Shown here in pieces: positions 26,366 to 34,060 of a DNA stretch of 40,024 bases. Under the pieces are notes generated by a model. It worked only from the letters and a program-made list of their open reading frames with translations. It was not told where the DNA came from and ran no database searches. The position numbers were made by a program, and so were the translations under genes. The stretch's first letter is position 1. Every line of letters begins with the position of its first letter. The DNA lies in assembly GCA_947167135.1 (NCBI GenBank), contig CAMVGV010000023.1:1-40024 (forward strand). The letters are read 5' to 3'. The stretch is from an uncultured Lachnospiraceae bacterium. Its GTDB lineage: Bacteria; Bacillota; Clostridia; Lachnospirales; Lachnospiraceae.

Positions 26366-27384
26366 AATTGTGATAAAAATCTCACATCATTTTCATACAT
26401 AAGGCGCATATCATCTATCTCATACTTAAGAAGTGCGATTCTTTCAAGCCCCACTCCGAAGGCGAACCCCTTGTATTTAAGGGGATCTATCTTACTCATT
26501 TCAAGTACATGGGGGTGAACCATACCGCAGCCCAATATCTCGATCCAGCCCTCACCCTTACAGAAGCGGCAGCCCTTTCCTCCGCATTTAAAGCAGGAAA
26601 CATCCATTTCCGCAGAGGGTTCCGTAAAGGGGAAGTGGTGTGGTCTGAATTTAACCCTTGTATCCGCTCCGAAAAGCTCCTTCGCAAACTGGGTAAGAGT
26701 ACCCTTTAGATCCGAAAAGGTTACCTGCTCATCGATAAGAAGACCCTCCACCTGGTGAAATACAGGTGAATGGGTTGCATCCACCTCGTCCGAGCGGTAA
26801 ACCCTTCCCGGACTTATCATCCTTATGGGGAGACGACCCTTTTCCATTTCATGCACCTGTGCGCCGCTGGTCTGGGTCCTTAAAAGCATCTCTCCGTTAA
26901 TATAGAAGGTATCCTGCTCATCCTTTGCCGGGTGATCTGCAGGGATATTCAAAGCCTCGAAATTGTAGTAGTCCTTTTCAACCTCCGGACCTTCCACGAC
27001 CTCGTATCCAAGGCCGATAAAGATCCTCTCCATCTCTTCAAGGGCGATCTGGTTAGGATGCCTGTGCCCCATTGGACGCCTTTTTGCAGGAAGGGTCACA
27101 TCTATGGTCTCTTTTGCCATGGCGGCTTCCATAGCAGCACTTTCCAGCCTTTTCTTTGTCTCCTCAAGGGATCTCTCTATCTCCTCCCTGAGCTCATTCA
27201 CCATCTGTCCGACCTTCGGCCTGTCCTCGGCAGCCACATCCTTCATTCCCTTAAGAACGGCTGTAAGCTCTCCCTTTTTCCCGAGTAAATCCACCCTTGC
27301 TGCATTGAGCTTTTCAAGGTCAAGGCTTCCCTCTATCCTTTTTCTGGCCGCAGCCCTTATTTCATCAAGCTTCTCTTTTATCAT
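26362..27384 (-). CDS. pheS: Phenylalanyl-tRNA synthetase alpha subunit
   Basis: A 340-residue catalytic subunit of class II PheRS. An N-terminal coiled coil (about 1-85) contacts tRNA. Class II motif 2 (FRPHHFPFTEPSAEMDV) and motif 3 (GVGLERIALLKY) are present, with a four-cysteine cluster CFKCGGKGCRFCKG typical of Firmicutes between them. The frame extends to 27507 but the ATG at 27384 has GGAGAG upstream, lies downstream of the promoter, and gives the normal length. Confidence 0.96.
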   Translation of the reverse strand: MIKEKLDEIRAAARKRIEGSLDLEKLNAARVDLLGKKGELTAVLKGMKDVAAEDRPKVGQMVNELREEIERSLEETKKRLESAAMEAAMAKETIDVTLPAKRRPMGHRHPNQIALEEMERIFIGLGYEVVEGPEVEKDYYNFEALNIPADHPAKDEQDTFYINGEMLLRTQTSGAQVHEMEKGRLPIRMISPGRVYRSDEVDATHSPVFHQVEGLLIDEQVTFSDLKGTLTQFAKELFGADTRVKFRPHHFPFTEPSAEMDVSCFKCGGKGCRFCKGEGWIEILGCGMVHPHVLEMSKIDPLKYKGFAFGVGLERIALLKYEIDDMRLMYENDVRFLSQF

Positions 27385-27476
27385 CTTAAAATCTCTCCTG
27401 AATATAATGTTGTCGGGGTCAAAAGCCAATATCCGGATCGTTCCGAACTTCGTCTCCCGGTAACTATCAAACTTTA

Positions 27477-27490
27477 ACAGTATATACTGT
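27477..27490. promoter_or_regulatory. 14-bp palindrome over the pheS -10
   Basis: ACAGTATATACTGT is a perfect palindrome that covers the pheS -10 hexamer, in the divergent spacer shared with the radical SAM gene. It could be an operator or simply an AT-rich promoter. Confidence 0.4.
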
Positions 27491-27507
27491 ATTTCTACAT
27501 AATTCAA
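27479..27507 (-). promoter_or_regulatory. Promoter of pheS-pheT-queA
   Basis: On the minus strand TTGAAT (27502-27507), a 17-base spacer and TATACT (27479-27484). The leader to the pheS ATG is about 90 bases, too short for a T-box. Confidence 0.75.
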
Positions 27508-27553
27508 TACAAAAAGGCCGCCAAACTGGCAGCGGAAGAAGACAGGGTATATA

Positions 27554-28435
27554 ATGTATCACATGCATTTCGTTGACGCAAAAGGAATACTTACGGGAAG
27601 CGCACCCTTTCTCGGAATGAATATCTACCGTGGTTGCTCCCATGGCTGTATTTACTGTGACAGCAGGAGCCGCTGTTATAATTTCTCCCATCCCTTTGAG
27701 GATATAGAGGTTAAGCAGAACGCACCGGAGCTTCTGGAAAAGACGCTCCGATCCAAAAGAAAAAAATGTATGATAGGGACAGGAGCCATGTCTGACCCCT
27801 ACCTTCACTGTGAAAAGGAGCTTGGCCTCACCAGGAAATGCCTTGAGATCATACATAAATACGGTTTCGGAGGTTCGGTCCTGACAAAATCCGACCTTAT
27901 CCTCCGTGATATTGACCTGATCGATGAGATAAACAGATCCACGAAATTCGTCGTACAGATGACCCTCACAACCTACGAAAGAGGTCTCTGCAAAATACTG
28001 GAGCCCAATGTTTGCGACACCCTGCGGCGTATAGAGGTTTTAAGCCTGATGCAGGAAAGAGGCATTCCCACGGTTGTCTGGCTGACCCCCATACTCCCCT
28101 TTATAAACGACACGGAGGAAAACATAAGAGCCATCTTAAATGAATGTGTAAGAGCCGGCGTGCAGGGCATAGTCTGCTTCGACATAGGACTTACCCTCCG
28201 GGAGGGCGACCGGGAATACTATTACGCTGCTCTTGATAAGCACTTCCCGGGATTAAAAAGAAAATATGCGGAAAGATATGGGAATGACTACCACCTTCCC
28301 TGTCCGGATGAAAAAAGACTGTATGGTATCCTTCAGAAGATCTGTTCAGAAAATGATATCATTTACGACCCGGATAAATGCTTTAAGCATATTGCAGCCA
28401 TCCCCGAGAAATATGAGCAGCTGAGCCTTTTCTAG
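27554..28435 (+). CDS. SplB-like radical SAM protein
   Basis: A 293-residue radical SAM enzyme of the SPL-related/Rv2578c-type group. The iron-sulfur motif is C28SHGC32IYC35, and the N-terminal NIYRGCSHGCIYCD is typical of the group, as is GTGAMSDPYLHCEKE. Characterised relatives include spore photoproduct lyase, but this shorter form lacks proof of DNA repair. The ATG at 27554 has a weak ribosome binding sequence; M4 at 27563 is an alternative. It is divergent from pheS and overlaps the convergent cbiB end by four bases. Confidence 0.88.
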   Translation: MYHMHFVDAKGILTGSAPFLGMNIYRGCSHGCIYCDSRSRCYNFSHPFEDIEVKQNAPELLEKTLRSKRKKCMIGTGAMSDPYLHCEKELGLTRKCLEIIHKYGFGGSVLTKSDLILRDIDLIDEINRSTKFVVQMTLTTYERGLCKILEPNVCDTLRRIEVLSLMQERGIPTVVWLTPILPFINDTEENIRAILNECVRAGVQGIVCFDIGLTLREGDREYYYAALDKHFPGLKRKYAERYGNDYHLPCPDEKRLYGILQKICSENDIIYDPDKCFKHIAAIPEKYEQLSLF

Positions 28436-29409
28436 TTACAGATGGTCGGAATACTAAAAAAAAGTCCGGTTAAAAAAGCAAGAAAAGAGGAAAGATACAT
28501 AAGAGTATTGATCCTTTTTATATCTCCGGGAACGCTATCCCTCTCAAACTCAGCGCCGATAAAGGGTTTATCGGATAATACCCCCTTATAATATGCGGGA
28601 CCTGCGAGCTTAAGCTCCAATGCCCCGGAGGCTGCGGCCTCGGTCTGTCCGGCATTTGGACTCTTTAATATGTTCCTGTCACTGATCCATATCCTAAATG
28701 CATTTCTTCCGCTGAATCCCGAATGAATGAAGGCTGCTGCTGTCATAAAAAGCGCCGCAAGTCTCGATGGTATGAAATTCAGGACATCATCAAGCCTCGC
28801 CGCAGCTTTGCCAAAATATTCATATCTTTCATTCCTGTAGCCTATCATGGAGTCAAGGGTATTCACGGTTTTGTAGACCACTGCCCCCACAGGCCCAAAA
28901 AGACTAAGATAGAACATGGGAGCGATGATCCCGTCTGAGCTGCTCTCCGCCACGCTTTCCACGGCAGCCCTTATTATCCCTGCCCTGTCAAGCTTTTCCG
29001 TATCCCTGCCAACTATCATTGAAAGCTCTTTTCTCGCGCCTGAAAGCCCATCCTCCCTTTTCAGAGCATCATATACTTTCATACTGCTTACCTTAAGGCA
29101 CTTTATGGCAAGGCACTGCCAGGAAAGCAGGGCACCAAAGATAACTCCCGCTATCCTGGACAGCTTTGAAATGAAATACAGTAAAAAAAAAGATAACGCT
29201 GTCACCGAAAGGAGGCAGATAACCACAAGAATGAGCCCTCTTAGAAATTCCTGAAAAGGCCTGCCTTTCCTGTACAGAAGCTTCTCAAGGATCGAGATCT
29301 CTCCCCCCATGAGCCTTACGATATGAAAAATGCCCTCGGGATCTCCTATGATAAGATCCAGGAGAAAGCCAGCGGCAAACATATAAATACAGTCTTTATT
29401 AAAAATCAT
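28432..29409 (-). CDS. cbiB: Adenosylcobinamide-phosphate synthase
   Basis: A 325-residue membrane protein (CbiB/CobD) that attaches aminopropanol phosphate to adenosylcobyric acid in cobalamin synthesis. The family pattern is visible: an N-terminal GFLLDLIIGDPEGIFH, four or more hydrophobic segments, ESVAESSSDGIIAPMFY, and the conserved TVNTLDSMIGYRNERY. It follows the CobU-like gene by five bases. No cobalamin riboswitch is visible upstream. Confidence 0.95.
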   Translation of the reverse strand: MIFNKDCIYMFAAGFLLDLIIGDPEGIFHIVRLMGGEISILEKLLYRKGRPFQEFLRGLILVVICLLSVTALSFFLLYFISKLSRIAGVIFGALLSWQCLAIKCLKVSSMKVYDALKREDGLSGARKELSMIVGRDTEKLDRAGIIRAAVESVAESSSDGIIAPMFYLSLFGPVGAVVYKTVNTLDSMIGYRNERYEYFGKAAARLDDVLNFIPSRLAALFMTAAAFIHSGFSGRNAFRIWISDRNILKSPNAGQTEAAASGALELKLAGPAYYKGVLSDKPFIGAEFERDSVPGDIKRINTLMYLSSFLAFLTGLFFSIPTICN

Positions 29410-29414
29410 AGGTG

Positions 29415-29753
29415 TTATTTTATCTTCATTCCTATCCCGCAGAAAACACGGTAAACCTCATCTGCTTCCTTTGAAATGGCGGTAAGGCGCCTGTTATAGG
29501 CCTCCCTCTTCTGTATAAGGGCTGTATCTGCCGGCACTATGCCTGAAGCGTTCTCCTCAGCGATAATGACAATATTTTTCCTATCACTGTCAAAGTCAGA
29601 GCCAAAGGGGCTTTTCCCGTTTAATTCCTGCACTCCCTCCTCAGAAAGCATAAGCTCATCAATGTCTATCACCCGGGCATTTTCGAAGTGCTCTGATGCA
29701 AAATCATGCTTTCCCTGGTATTTTCCACCGATTATCAAAACCATGATATCCAT
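29415..29753 (-). CDS. Short degenerate CobU-like protein
   Basis: A 112-residue protein resembling both ends of CobU with the middle missing. The start LIIGGKYQGK aligns with the CobU P-loop, but the residue after GK is histidine, not Ser/Thr. The end (IVIIAEENASGIVPADTALIQ...EVYRVFCGIGMKIK) resembles the CobU C-terminus, including the NEVG-xGIVP region. It lacks the guanylylated histidine segment. It lies between cobU and cbiB, so it probably belongs to the same pathway, as an accessory or a relic. It is about half the usual CobU length. Confidence 0.72.
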   Translation of the reverse strand: MDIMVLIIGGKYQGKHDFASEHFENARVIDIDELMLSEEGVQELNGKSPFGSDFDSDRKNIVIIAEENASGIVPADTALIQKREAYNRRLTAISKEADEVYRVFCGIGMKIK

Positions 29754-29792
29754 TCCCGAACCATTGTCTTATCACTGACATTCATATTCTTT

Positions 29793-29826
29793 AAGATCCT
29801 TCGTCGCTTTCGCTCCTCATGATGAC
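29793..29826 (-). repeat. Hairpin element overlapping the cobU stop
   Basis: Minus-strand element reading GTCATCATGAGGAG, a tip, then GAAGGATCTT. The cobU stop codon (29817-29819) is formed by TGA in the element's GTCATCATGAG, so the last codons of cobU come from the element. Confidence 0.75.
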
Positions 29827-30446
29827 ACAGCCTTCCCCTTCCAGACGGTTTCACGCCCTGCCGCCGCCTCAACAACACTGTCCGCCATAACCGCTATAGC
29901 TTTATGAAGTGAGGCAAGGCCCTTCATATATCTGTCGGTTTCATCCTTATACCGGATCCCGTCCCTGAAAACATCGTCACTTACTATGACCACATTTGCA
30001 AAGGAGGAGACAATCTTCTCAATATCCCTTAATACCCTTAAAGGCGCTTCAGGATCAAATAAAAAACAACCCTCCGTAGCATCATCTGTATCAGGGGAGC
30101 TGAACATCTCGTTTGCAAGAAGGTCACTTAAGGCTTCCAGGAGAACCGTACATTCTTTTCCCGGCGGGAAATCACCCCTCTCCGTTATCAAATCCGCAAG
30201 CACCCCTATACCGGAAGGCCTCTCTAGGGTGATAAAGCCTTTTCCCTTCCTTCGTTCCCTGTGGCGCCTTATCCTTGCATCCGCTTCCTCCCCGGAATTA
30301 ACCATGGTTGCGAGATAAATAAGTCCATTTTTCCCTGAACCCATTCCGGAATTCTGCCGATGAAAGCCGCTGTAAAGTCCAATGGCTCTGTTTTCGGCAA
30401 TCTCTGACTTTCCGCTGCCGCTTCCTCCTAAGATAAGTTCAAGCAT
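29817..30446 (-). CDS. cobU: Adenosylcobinamide kinase/guanylyltransferase
   Basis: A 209-residue bifunctional enzyme of nucleotide-loop assembly in cobalamin synthesis: it phosphorylates adenosylcobinamide and transfers GMP to it. The P-loop is GGSGSGKS (7-14). IYLATM and RIRRHRERR follow, with H62 at the position of the guanylylated histidine of known CobU. The LLEALSDLLANEMF and VIVSDDVFRDG segments match the family, although NEVG is replaced by DDVF. The cobS and cobC genes are not in the window. Confidence 0.87.
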   Translation of the reverse strand: MLELILGGSGSGKSEIAENRAIGLYSGFHRQNSGMGSGKNGLIYLATMVNSGEEADARIRRHRERRKGKGFITLERPSGIGVLADLITERGDFPPGKECTVLLEALSDLLANEMFSSPDTDDATEGCFLFDPEAPLRVLRDIEKIVSSFANVVIVSDDVFRDGIRYKDETDRYMKGLASLHKAIAVMADSVVEAAAGRETVWKGKAVSS

Positions 30447-30487
30447 AAGCTGTCCACCAATTCCTTATGCTCCTGCCGGATTTCCTG

Positions 30488-30573
30488 CTGTACATCCCGA
30501 TGAAGCTCATATCTCATCCATCTCCTCCGGCCGTACATCTTGATGAAGCGCATATCTCCTCCATTTCCTCAGG
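30488..30573. repeat. 43-bp tandem duplication at the HAD gene 3' end
   Basis: Two 43-bp units, 30488-30530 and 30531-30573, match at 36 of 43 positions. The right copy lies in the coding end of the HAD phosphatase gene and the left one spans and follows its stop codon. Confidence 0.75.
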
Positions 30574-30921
30574 TGTGCAGCGCAGGAATTCATCCGGCCG
30601 TATGGTTCTGTCATCCACATAAAAGCCCTTGTGTCCCGGCCAGACCTTTCCGAAAACTATCTCATCATAAGGGATATCCCATTTTTTAAGCCAGGCTCTT
30701 AAGACCGGCTCCGTATGCTTATGGATAAGCGTGAGATCCCCCTTGAAGCTGTTCATATTTCTGGAGGTGTAAAGTATTATCCTTGCACCCTTGTCCCGTA
30801 AGGCACGTATCTTCTCTACAATATCGGGGAAGGGTACGAGATCCTCGTACCTTTCCTCTTTTTTCTTTATCGGACAGATGGTTCCATCCACATCAAAAAC
30901 AAACGAGTATTCTTCGAACAT
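30514..30921 (-). CDS. HAD-superfamily phosphatase, short form
   Basis: A 135-residue protein with HAD motif I D10VD12GT at the N-terminus, motif II as the T/S in YTSRNM, and a motif III/IV region ending FYVDDRTIRPDEFL. It resembles small capsule or sugar-biosynthesis HAD phosphatases lacking a large cap. Substrate unknown. The C-terminal residues (ASSRCTAGGDG) are encoded in a 43-bp tandem duplication, so the tail may be recently altered. AGAGGT precedes the ATG. Confidence 0.82.
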   Translation of the reverse strand: MFEEYSFVFDVDGTICPIKKKEERYEDLVPFPDIVEKIRALRDKGARIILYTSRNMNSFKGDLTLIHKHTEPVLRAWLKKWDIPYDEIVFGKVWPGHKGFYVDDRTIRPDEFLRCTPEEMEEICASSRCTAGGDG

Positions 30922-30977
30922 TACCTCTGACCCTGCTTCACTTCCGGATTAGTGTGATCTATCCTGCTCCTCTTTCT

Positions 30978-31628
30978 TTACTTTTCGGCTAATAATCTTG
31001 TTATTTCCAGAACATCCCTGTGCTTCAGGTCACGCGGCTCAAAACGCATCGCTGAATACACCAACTGCATTATAAACCCTGCTCCAAAGGTACTGATAAC
31101 GGTTCCAATTCCCACAGGACCTCCAAGAAGCATTCCGATAAGAAGCACTGCTGCCCATAAAATGACCTCCACCGCCCCGATAGGAACCTTTGACATCCGT
31201 TTTCCAAGTCCGACCAGCAGGGCATCCCTCGGCCCGCAGCACTGTTCGCTTTTCATATAGATCGCCATACCGACAGCCATAAACACAAAGCCGGTAAGCA
31301 TTATCAGTATGCCTGACCACAGAGCACTGTTCAGGGGGAAGGGATTGAAGCTATTGAAAAACTGGACAAAGTTTCCTGTAAGCAAAGCATCTGTTAATGT
31401 TCCGAAACCGATCCTTTCCTTCAGGATAAGGTCTATTCCTATAATTACAAGTGCCATTATCGTCATAGATAATCCGTAAGTTAAGGGGGTATGATAGGAA
31501 ATTCCCATTCCGAGGCAGTCCCAGGGCGCAAGTCCTATATTTGCAAATATGGTCAGATGAACGCCGAACGAAAAAACAAAAAGTCCTGCAACTATCCTCA
31601 TCCATTCGAAAAAGATCTTTTTTCTCAT
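30978..31628 (-). CDS. YczE/YitT-like integral membrane protein
   Basis: A 216-residue membrane protein with five hydrophobic segments. The N-terminal sequence GVHLTIFANIGLAPWDCLGMGIS and the internal SEQCCGPRDALLVGL match the YczE/YyaS family of Firmicutes membrane proteins with unknown biochemical role. It starts two bases after the stop of the upstream small membrane gene, using AGGAAG inside that gene as ribosome binding site, so the two are translationally coupled. Confidence 0.87.
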   Translation of the reverse strand: MRKKIFFEWMRIVAGLFVFSFGVHLTIFANIGLAPWDCLGMGISYHTPLTYGLSMTIMALVIIGIDLILKERIGFGTLTDALLTGNFVQFFNSFNPFPLNSALWSGILIMLTGFVFMAVGMAIYMKSEQCCGPRDALLVGLGKRMSKVPIGAVEVILWAAVLLIGMLLGGPVGIGTVISTFGAGFIMQLVYSAMRFEPRDLKHRDVLEITRLLAEK

Positions 31629-31630
31629 TA

Positions 31631-31861
31631 CTACTTATCTTCCTTATAGGAATAGGGTTCATCAAACACACTCTTACCCTTACGGACATTATTCATCATA
31701 AGAAGAAGATGTATCATGACCGGGACAAAAACCGTGCATACAATGGAGGCCATTAAAAGCCTTCCGGTATCCGGATGGTTCATTATCGCAAGGATAAAGG
31801 TAAGTAGATATAAAAGCACCAATATTACTATGCCTACTATGGCAAGGATCCTCTTAAACAT
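31631..31861 (-). CDS. 76-residue two-helix membrane protein
   Basis: Two hydrophobic helices (about 5-26 and 36-56) with a short charged C-tail. No family I can name. The ATG at 31861 has GGAG seven bases upstream. It is directly followed by and coupled to the YczE-like gene, which suggests a two-subunit membrane function. Confidence 0.75.
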   Translation of the reverse strand: MFKRILAIVGIVILVLLYLLTFILAIMNHPDTGRLLMASIVCTVFVPVMIHLLLMMNNVRKGKSVFDEPYSYKEDK

Positions 31862-31877
31862 GCTTAATCTCCGCTGA

Positions 31878-32039
31878 TTAGGAGCTGTTCATAAATAACT
31901 TTACAGTTTGACGCAGGACAGGCGTTCATCTGCAAAGAAGAAAACGTAGCCGTAGCGGGCTACGGCGAGGCTTTCTGATGAAGCAGATGGACGTCTGGAC
32001 AAGTCAAATGTGAAGATTTATTTATGAACAGATCCTTAA
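31878..32039. mobile_element. MITE-like inverted-repeat unit
   Basis: Imperfect inverted arms of about 56 bases (31878-31933 and 31983-32039) enclose a 49-base centre. Arm termini read TTAGGAGCTGTTCATAAATA and, on the other strand, TTAAGGATCTGTTCATAAAT. The centre has its own 7-bp hairpin (GCCGTAG-CGGG-CTACGGC). No coding capacity. A solo copy of the right terminus lies at 1567-1583. It fills the spacer between recJ and the small membrane gene. Confidence 0.7.
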
Positions 32040-32052
32040 CTGATTATGCAAT

Positions 32053-33807
32053 TCATTTTATCCCATTCAGCACTATCTGTATACTGCGTTTCCCGCGGAA
32101 CTCGTTTATTTCCGGACTGTATACGATCTTGAACTTCCTCATTCCGTTCTTCTCGATATACTCCTTCCTGTCCGCTGCATCGGTTCCGAAATAGATACAT
32201 TCGAAAAAAGCGCTGCCGTCATTTATCCGTCCCTTAAGCACATTCCCGCTTTTCCCGAGGATGGAGAGATCCTTTATATCCACATCCCTCGCCGCAAAGA
32301 CGGGCTTCTCGTTTCCGGTACCGAAGGGTTCCAGCTTTTTCAGCTCCTCAATAAGCTCATAATTCACAAAAGAAAGCGGCAGCTCCATATCGATCCTAAG
32401 CTTGATCACAAGATCCTCCTCCTTAAGAGTCGTATTCGCATTAAGCCTCTCCCTCAATTCTCCGAGTCTGTCTGCCGGAAGGGAAAGCCCTGCGGCCATA
32501 GCGTGGCCTCCGAAGCGGATAAAAATATCTTTTACGGCGCTCATTTCCTCGAACATATTGTAGCTGTCGATCGAACGTCCGGAGCCCTTAAGGCAGGGAG
32601 TTTCATCAAAGGTTTCTCCCGGAGTCAGGATAAACACAGGCTTTCCGGTCTGTTCCCTGACCTTCCCAGCAACTATTCCCGCAATGCTCTCATGACAGTC
32701 CTTAAGAAAGATCACAAGAACCCTGTCCCTTTGGTACTCAGGAGTTCCGGCAAGTCTCAATGCTTCAAGGACTCCCTTTTCCGTAAGGCTTTTTCTGCTG
32801 TCGTTCATTTCCTTCAGTATAACAGCCTTTTCGTGAGCCTCTTCCATATTCTCGCATAACAGAAGCTCCAAGGCATCATCAGCGTCCCCGAGCCTCCCTG
32901 CAGCATTAAGGCAGGGTCCTAAGATAAATCCCACATGATAGGGGGTCAGCGTCTTTCCTTCCAGCTGGTTAAGTGAAATAAGTGACTGAAGGCCGGGATT
33001 ATGCGTTAATTCAAGCCTTTTTAAGCCTTCCTTTACAAGAACCCTGTTTTCCTGTGTAAGAGGCATCACATCCCCGATGGTTGCAAATGCTGCGATCTCA
33101 AGAAAATCTCTGTAACCTTCAGGCGGAATACCCATTCTGTCAAAAAGGCAGCTGATAAATTTGTACGCGACATACGCTCCGCAGATCTGCTTACAGGGAT
33201 AGTCGCAGTCCTCTCTTTTCGGATCCACTGTTGCATCGGCCGGCGGCAGAAGCTCCGCTTTTTCACCGGAAGACGTGTCAAAGGGAACCTCATGGTGATC
33301 CGTTATCACCACTGTCATTCCGTAATCCTTCGCAAGGGAAATCTCCTCAAGAGCCGCTACGCCGTTATCGCAGGTAATAATGGTATCAATCCCGGCGCTT
33401 CGGGCTTCTTCTATGATATTCCGGTTTAAGCCGTATCCGTCCCTTATCCTGTGCGGGATCCTGTAATCAGCCTTTGCGCCTGCCTTTTTTAATCCCTTAA
33501 GCAGGATATAGGTTGCCGTGACACCGTCTATATCATAATCGCCGACTATCCTTATCCTTTTTTCCCCGCTTATTTTTCCCCTGATGATCTCTACGGCTCT
33601 GTCCATATCAGGGAGATTAAAGCCGCTGTATTTCCCGTCCGATAATCTGCCGGGCTCTGAGGAAAGGTACTCCGATACCTCCTCATCCCCGCTCACTCCC
33701 CTGTTCCTCATAATTCTTGCAAGCACCGGTGAGATCCCGTACTTCTTACCAAGCTCTGTATAGTCTCCGGGTCGTGAAATAATGACCCATTTCTCATTCG
33801 GCCGCAA
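32053..33807 (-). CDS. recJ: Single-stranded-DNA-specific exonuclease RecJ
   Basis: A 584-residue DHH-family 5'-3' exonuclease acting in recombination and repair. Motif I is VGDYDIDGVTA (D90, D92, D94), motif II CDNG (from C147), motif III D170HH with EVPF, and the DHHA1 domain (GRSIDSYNMFEEMSAVKDIFIRFGGHAMAAGLSL) follows. The OB-like C-terminal domain is also present. The start codon is TTG at 33807, with GGAGAG eight bases before it. An 18-bp repeat array begins about 25 bases upstream of the start. Confidence 0.95.
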   Translation of the reverse strand: MRPNEKWVIISRPGDYTELGKKYGISPVLARIMRNRGVSGDEEVSEYLSSEPGRLSDGKYSGFNLPDMDRAVEIIRGKISGEKRIRIVGDYDIDGVTATYILLKGLKKAGAKADYRIPHRIRDGYGLNRNIIEEARSAGIDTIITCDNGVAALEEISLAKDYGMTVVITDHHEVPFDTSSGEKAELLPPADATVDPKREDCDYPCKQICGAYVAYKFISCLFDRMGIPPEGYRDFLEIAAFATIGDVMPLTQENRVLVKEGLKRLELTHNPGLQSLISLNQLEGKTLTPYHVGFILGPCLNAAGRLGDADDALELLLCENMEEAHEKAVILKEMNDSRKSLTEKGVLEALRLAGTPEYQRDRVLVIFLKDCHESIAGIVAGKVREQTGKPVFILTPGETFDETPCLKGSGRSIDSYNMFEEMSAVKDIFIRFGGHAMAAGLSLPADRLGELRERLNANTTLKEEDLVIKLRIDMELPLSFVNYELIEELKKLEPFGTGNEKPVFAARDVDIKDLSILGKSGNVLKGRINDGSAFFECIYFGTDAADRKEYIEKNGMRKFKIVYSPEINEFRGKRSIQIVLNGIK

Positions 33808-33831
33808 ACTATTTACTCTCCTTAAATCTGC

Positions 33832-34060
33832 GTCATCCTACGCTCCTCTGTCATCCGGCGTTCTTCTGTCATCCGACATTCTTCTGTCATCCGGCGTTCT
33901 TCTGTCATCCGGCGTTCTTCTGTCATCCGACATTCTTCTATCATCCAGCGTTCTTCTGTCATCCGGCGTTCTTCTGTCATCCGGCGTTCTTCTGTCATCC
34001 GGCGTTCTTCTGTCATTCTGAGCGAAGCGAAGAATCTTTTAATCTAAGTGAAGAATCTTT
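33832..34060 (+). repeat. Ten-copy 18-bp tandem array plus terminal element
   Basis: Ten contiguous 18-bp units occupy 33832-34011; each begins GTCATCC and steps exactly 18 bases. Then a full hairpin element follows at 34012-34040 (GTCATTCTGAG, GCGAAGAATC), with a second partial tail (GAAGAATCTTT) to 34060. That tail runs into the stop codon of the SCIFF maturase gene. Confidence 0.9.

Noticed and set aside
30447-30513. Cobalamin riboswitch before cobU
   Set aside because: The gap is 67 bases and consists largely of a tandem duplication; no B12-box was seen there or upstream of cbiB.
33822-34016. Frame encoding a repeated MTEERR-type peptide
   Set aside because: It is a translation of the 18-bp tandem array, whose period is a multiple of three, and has no ribosome binding site.
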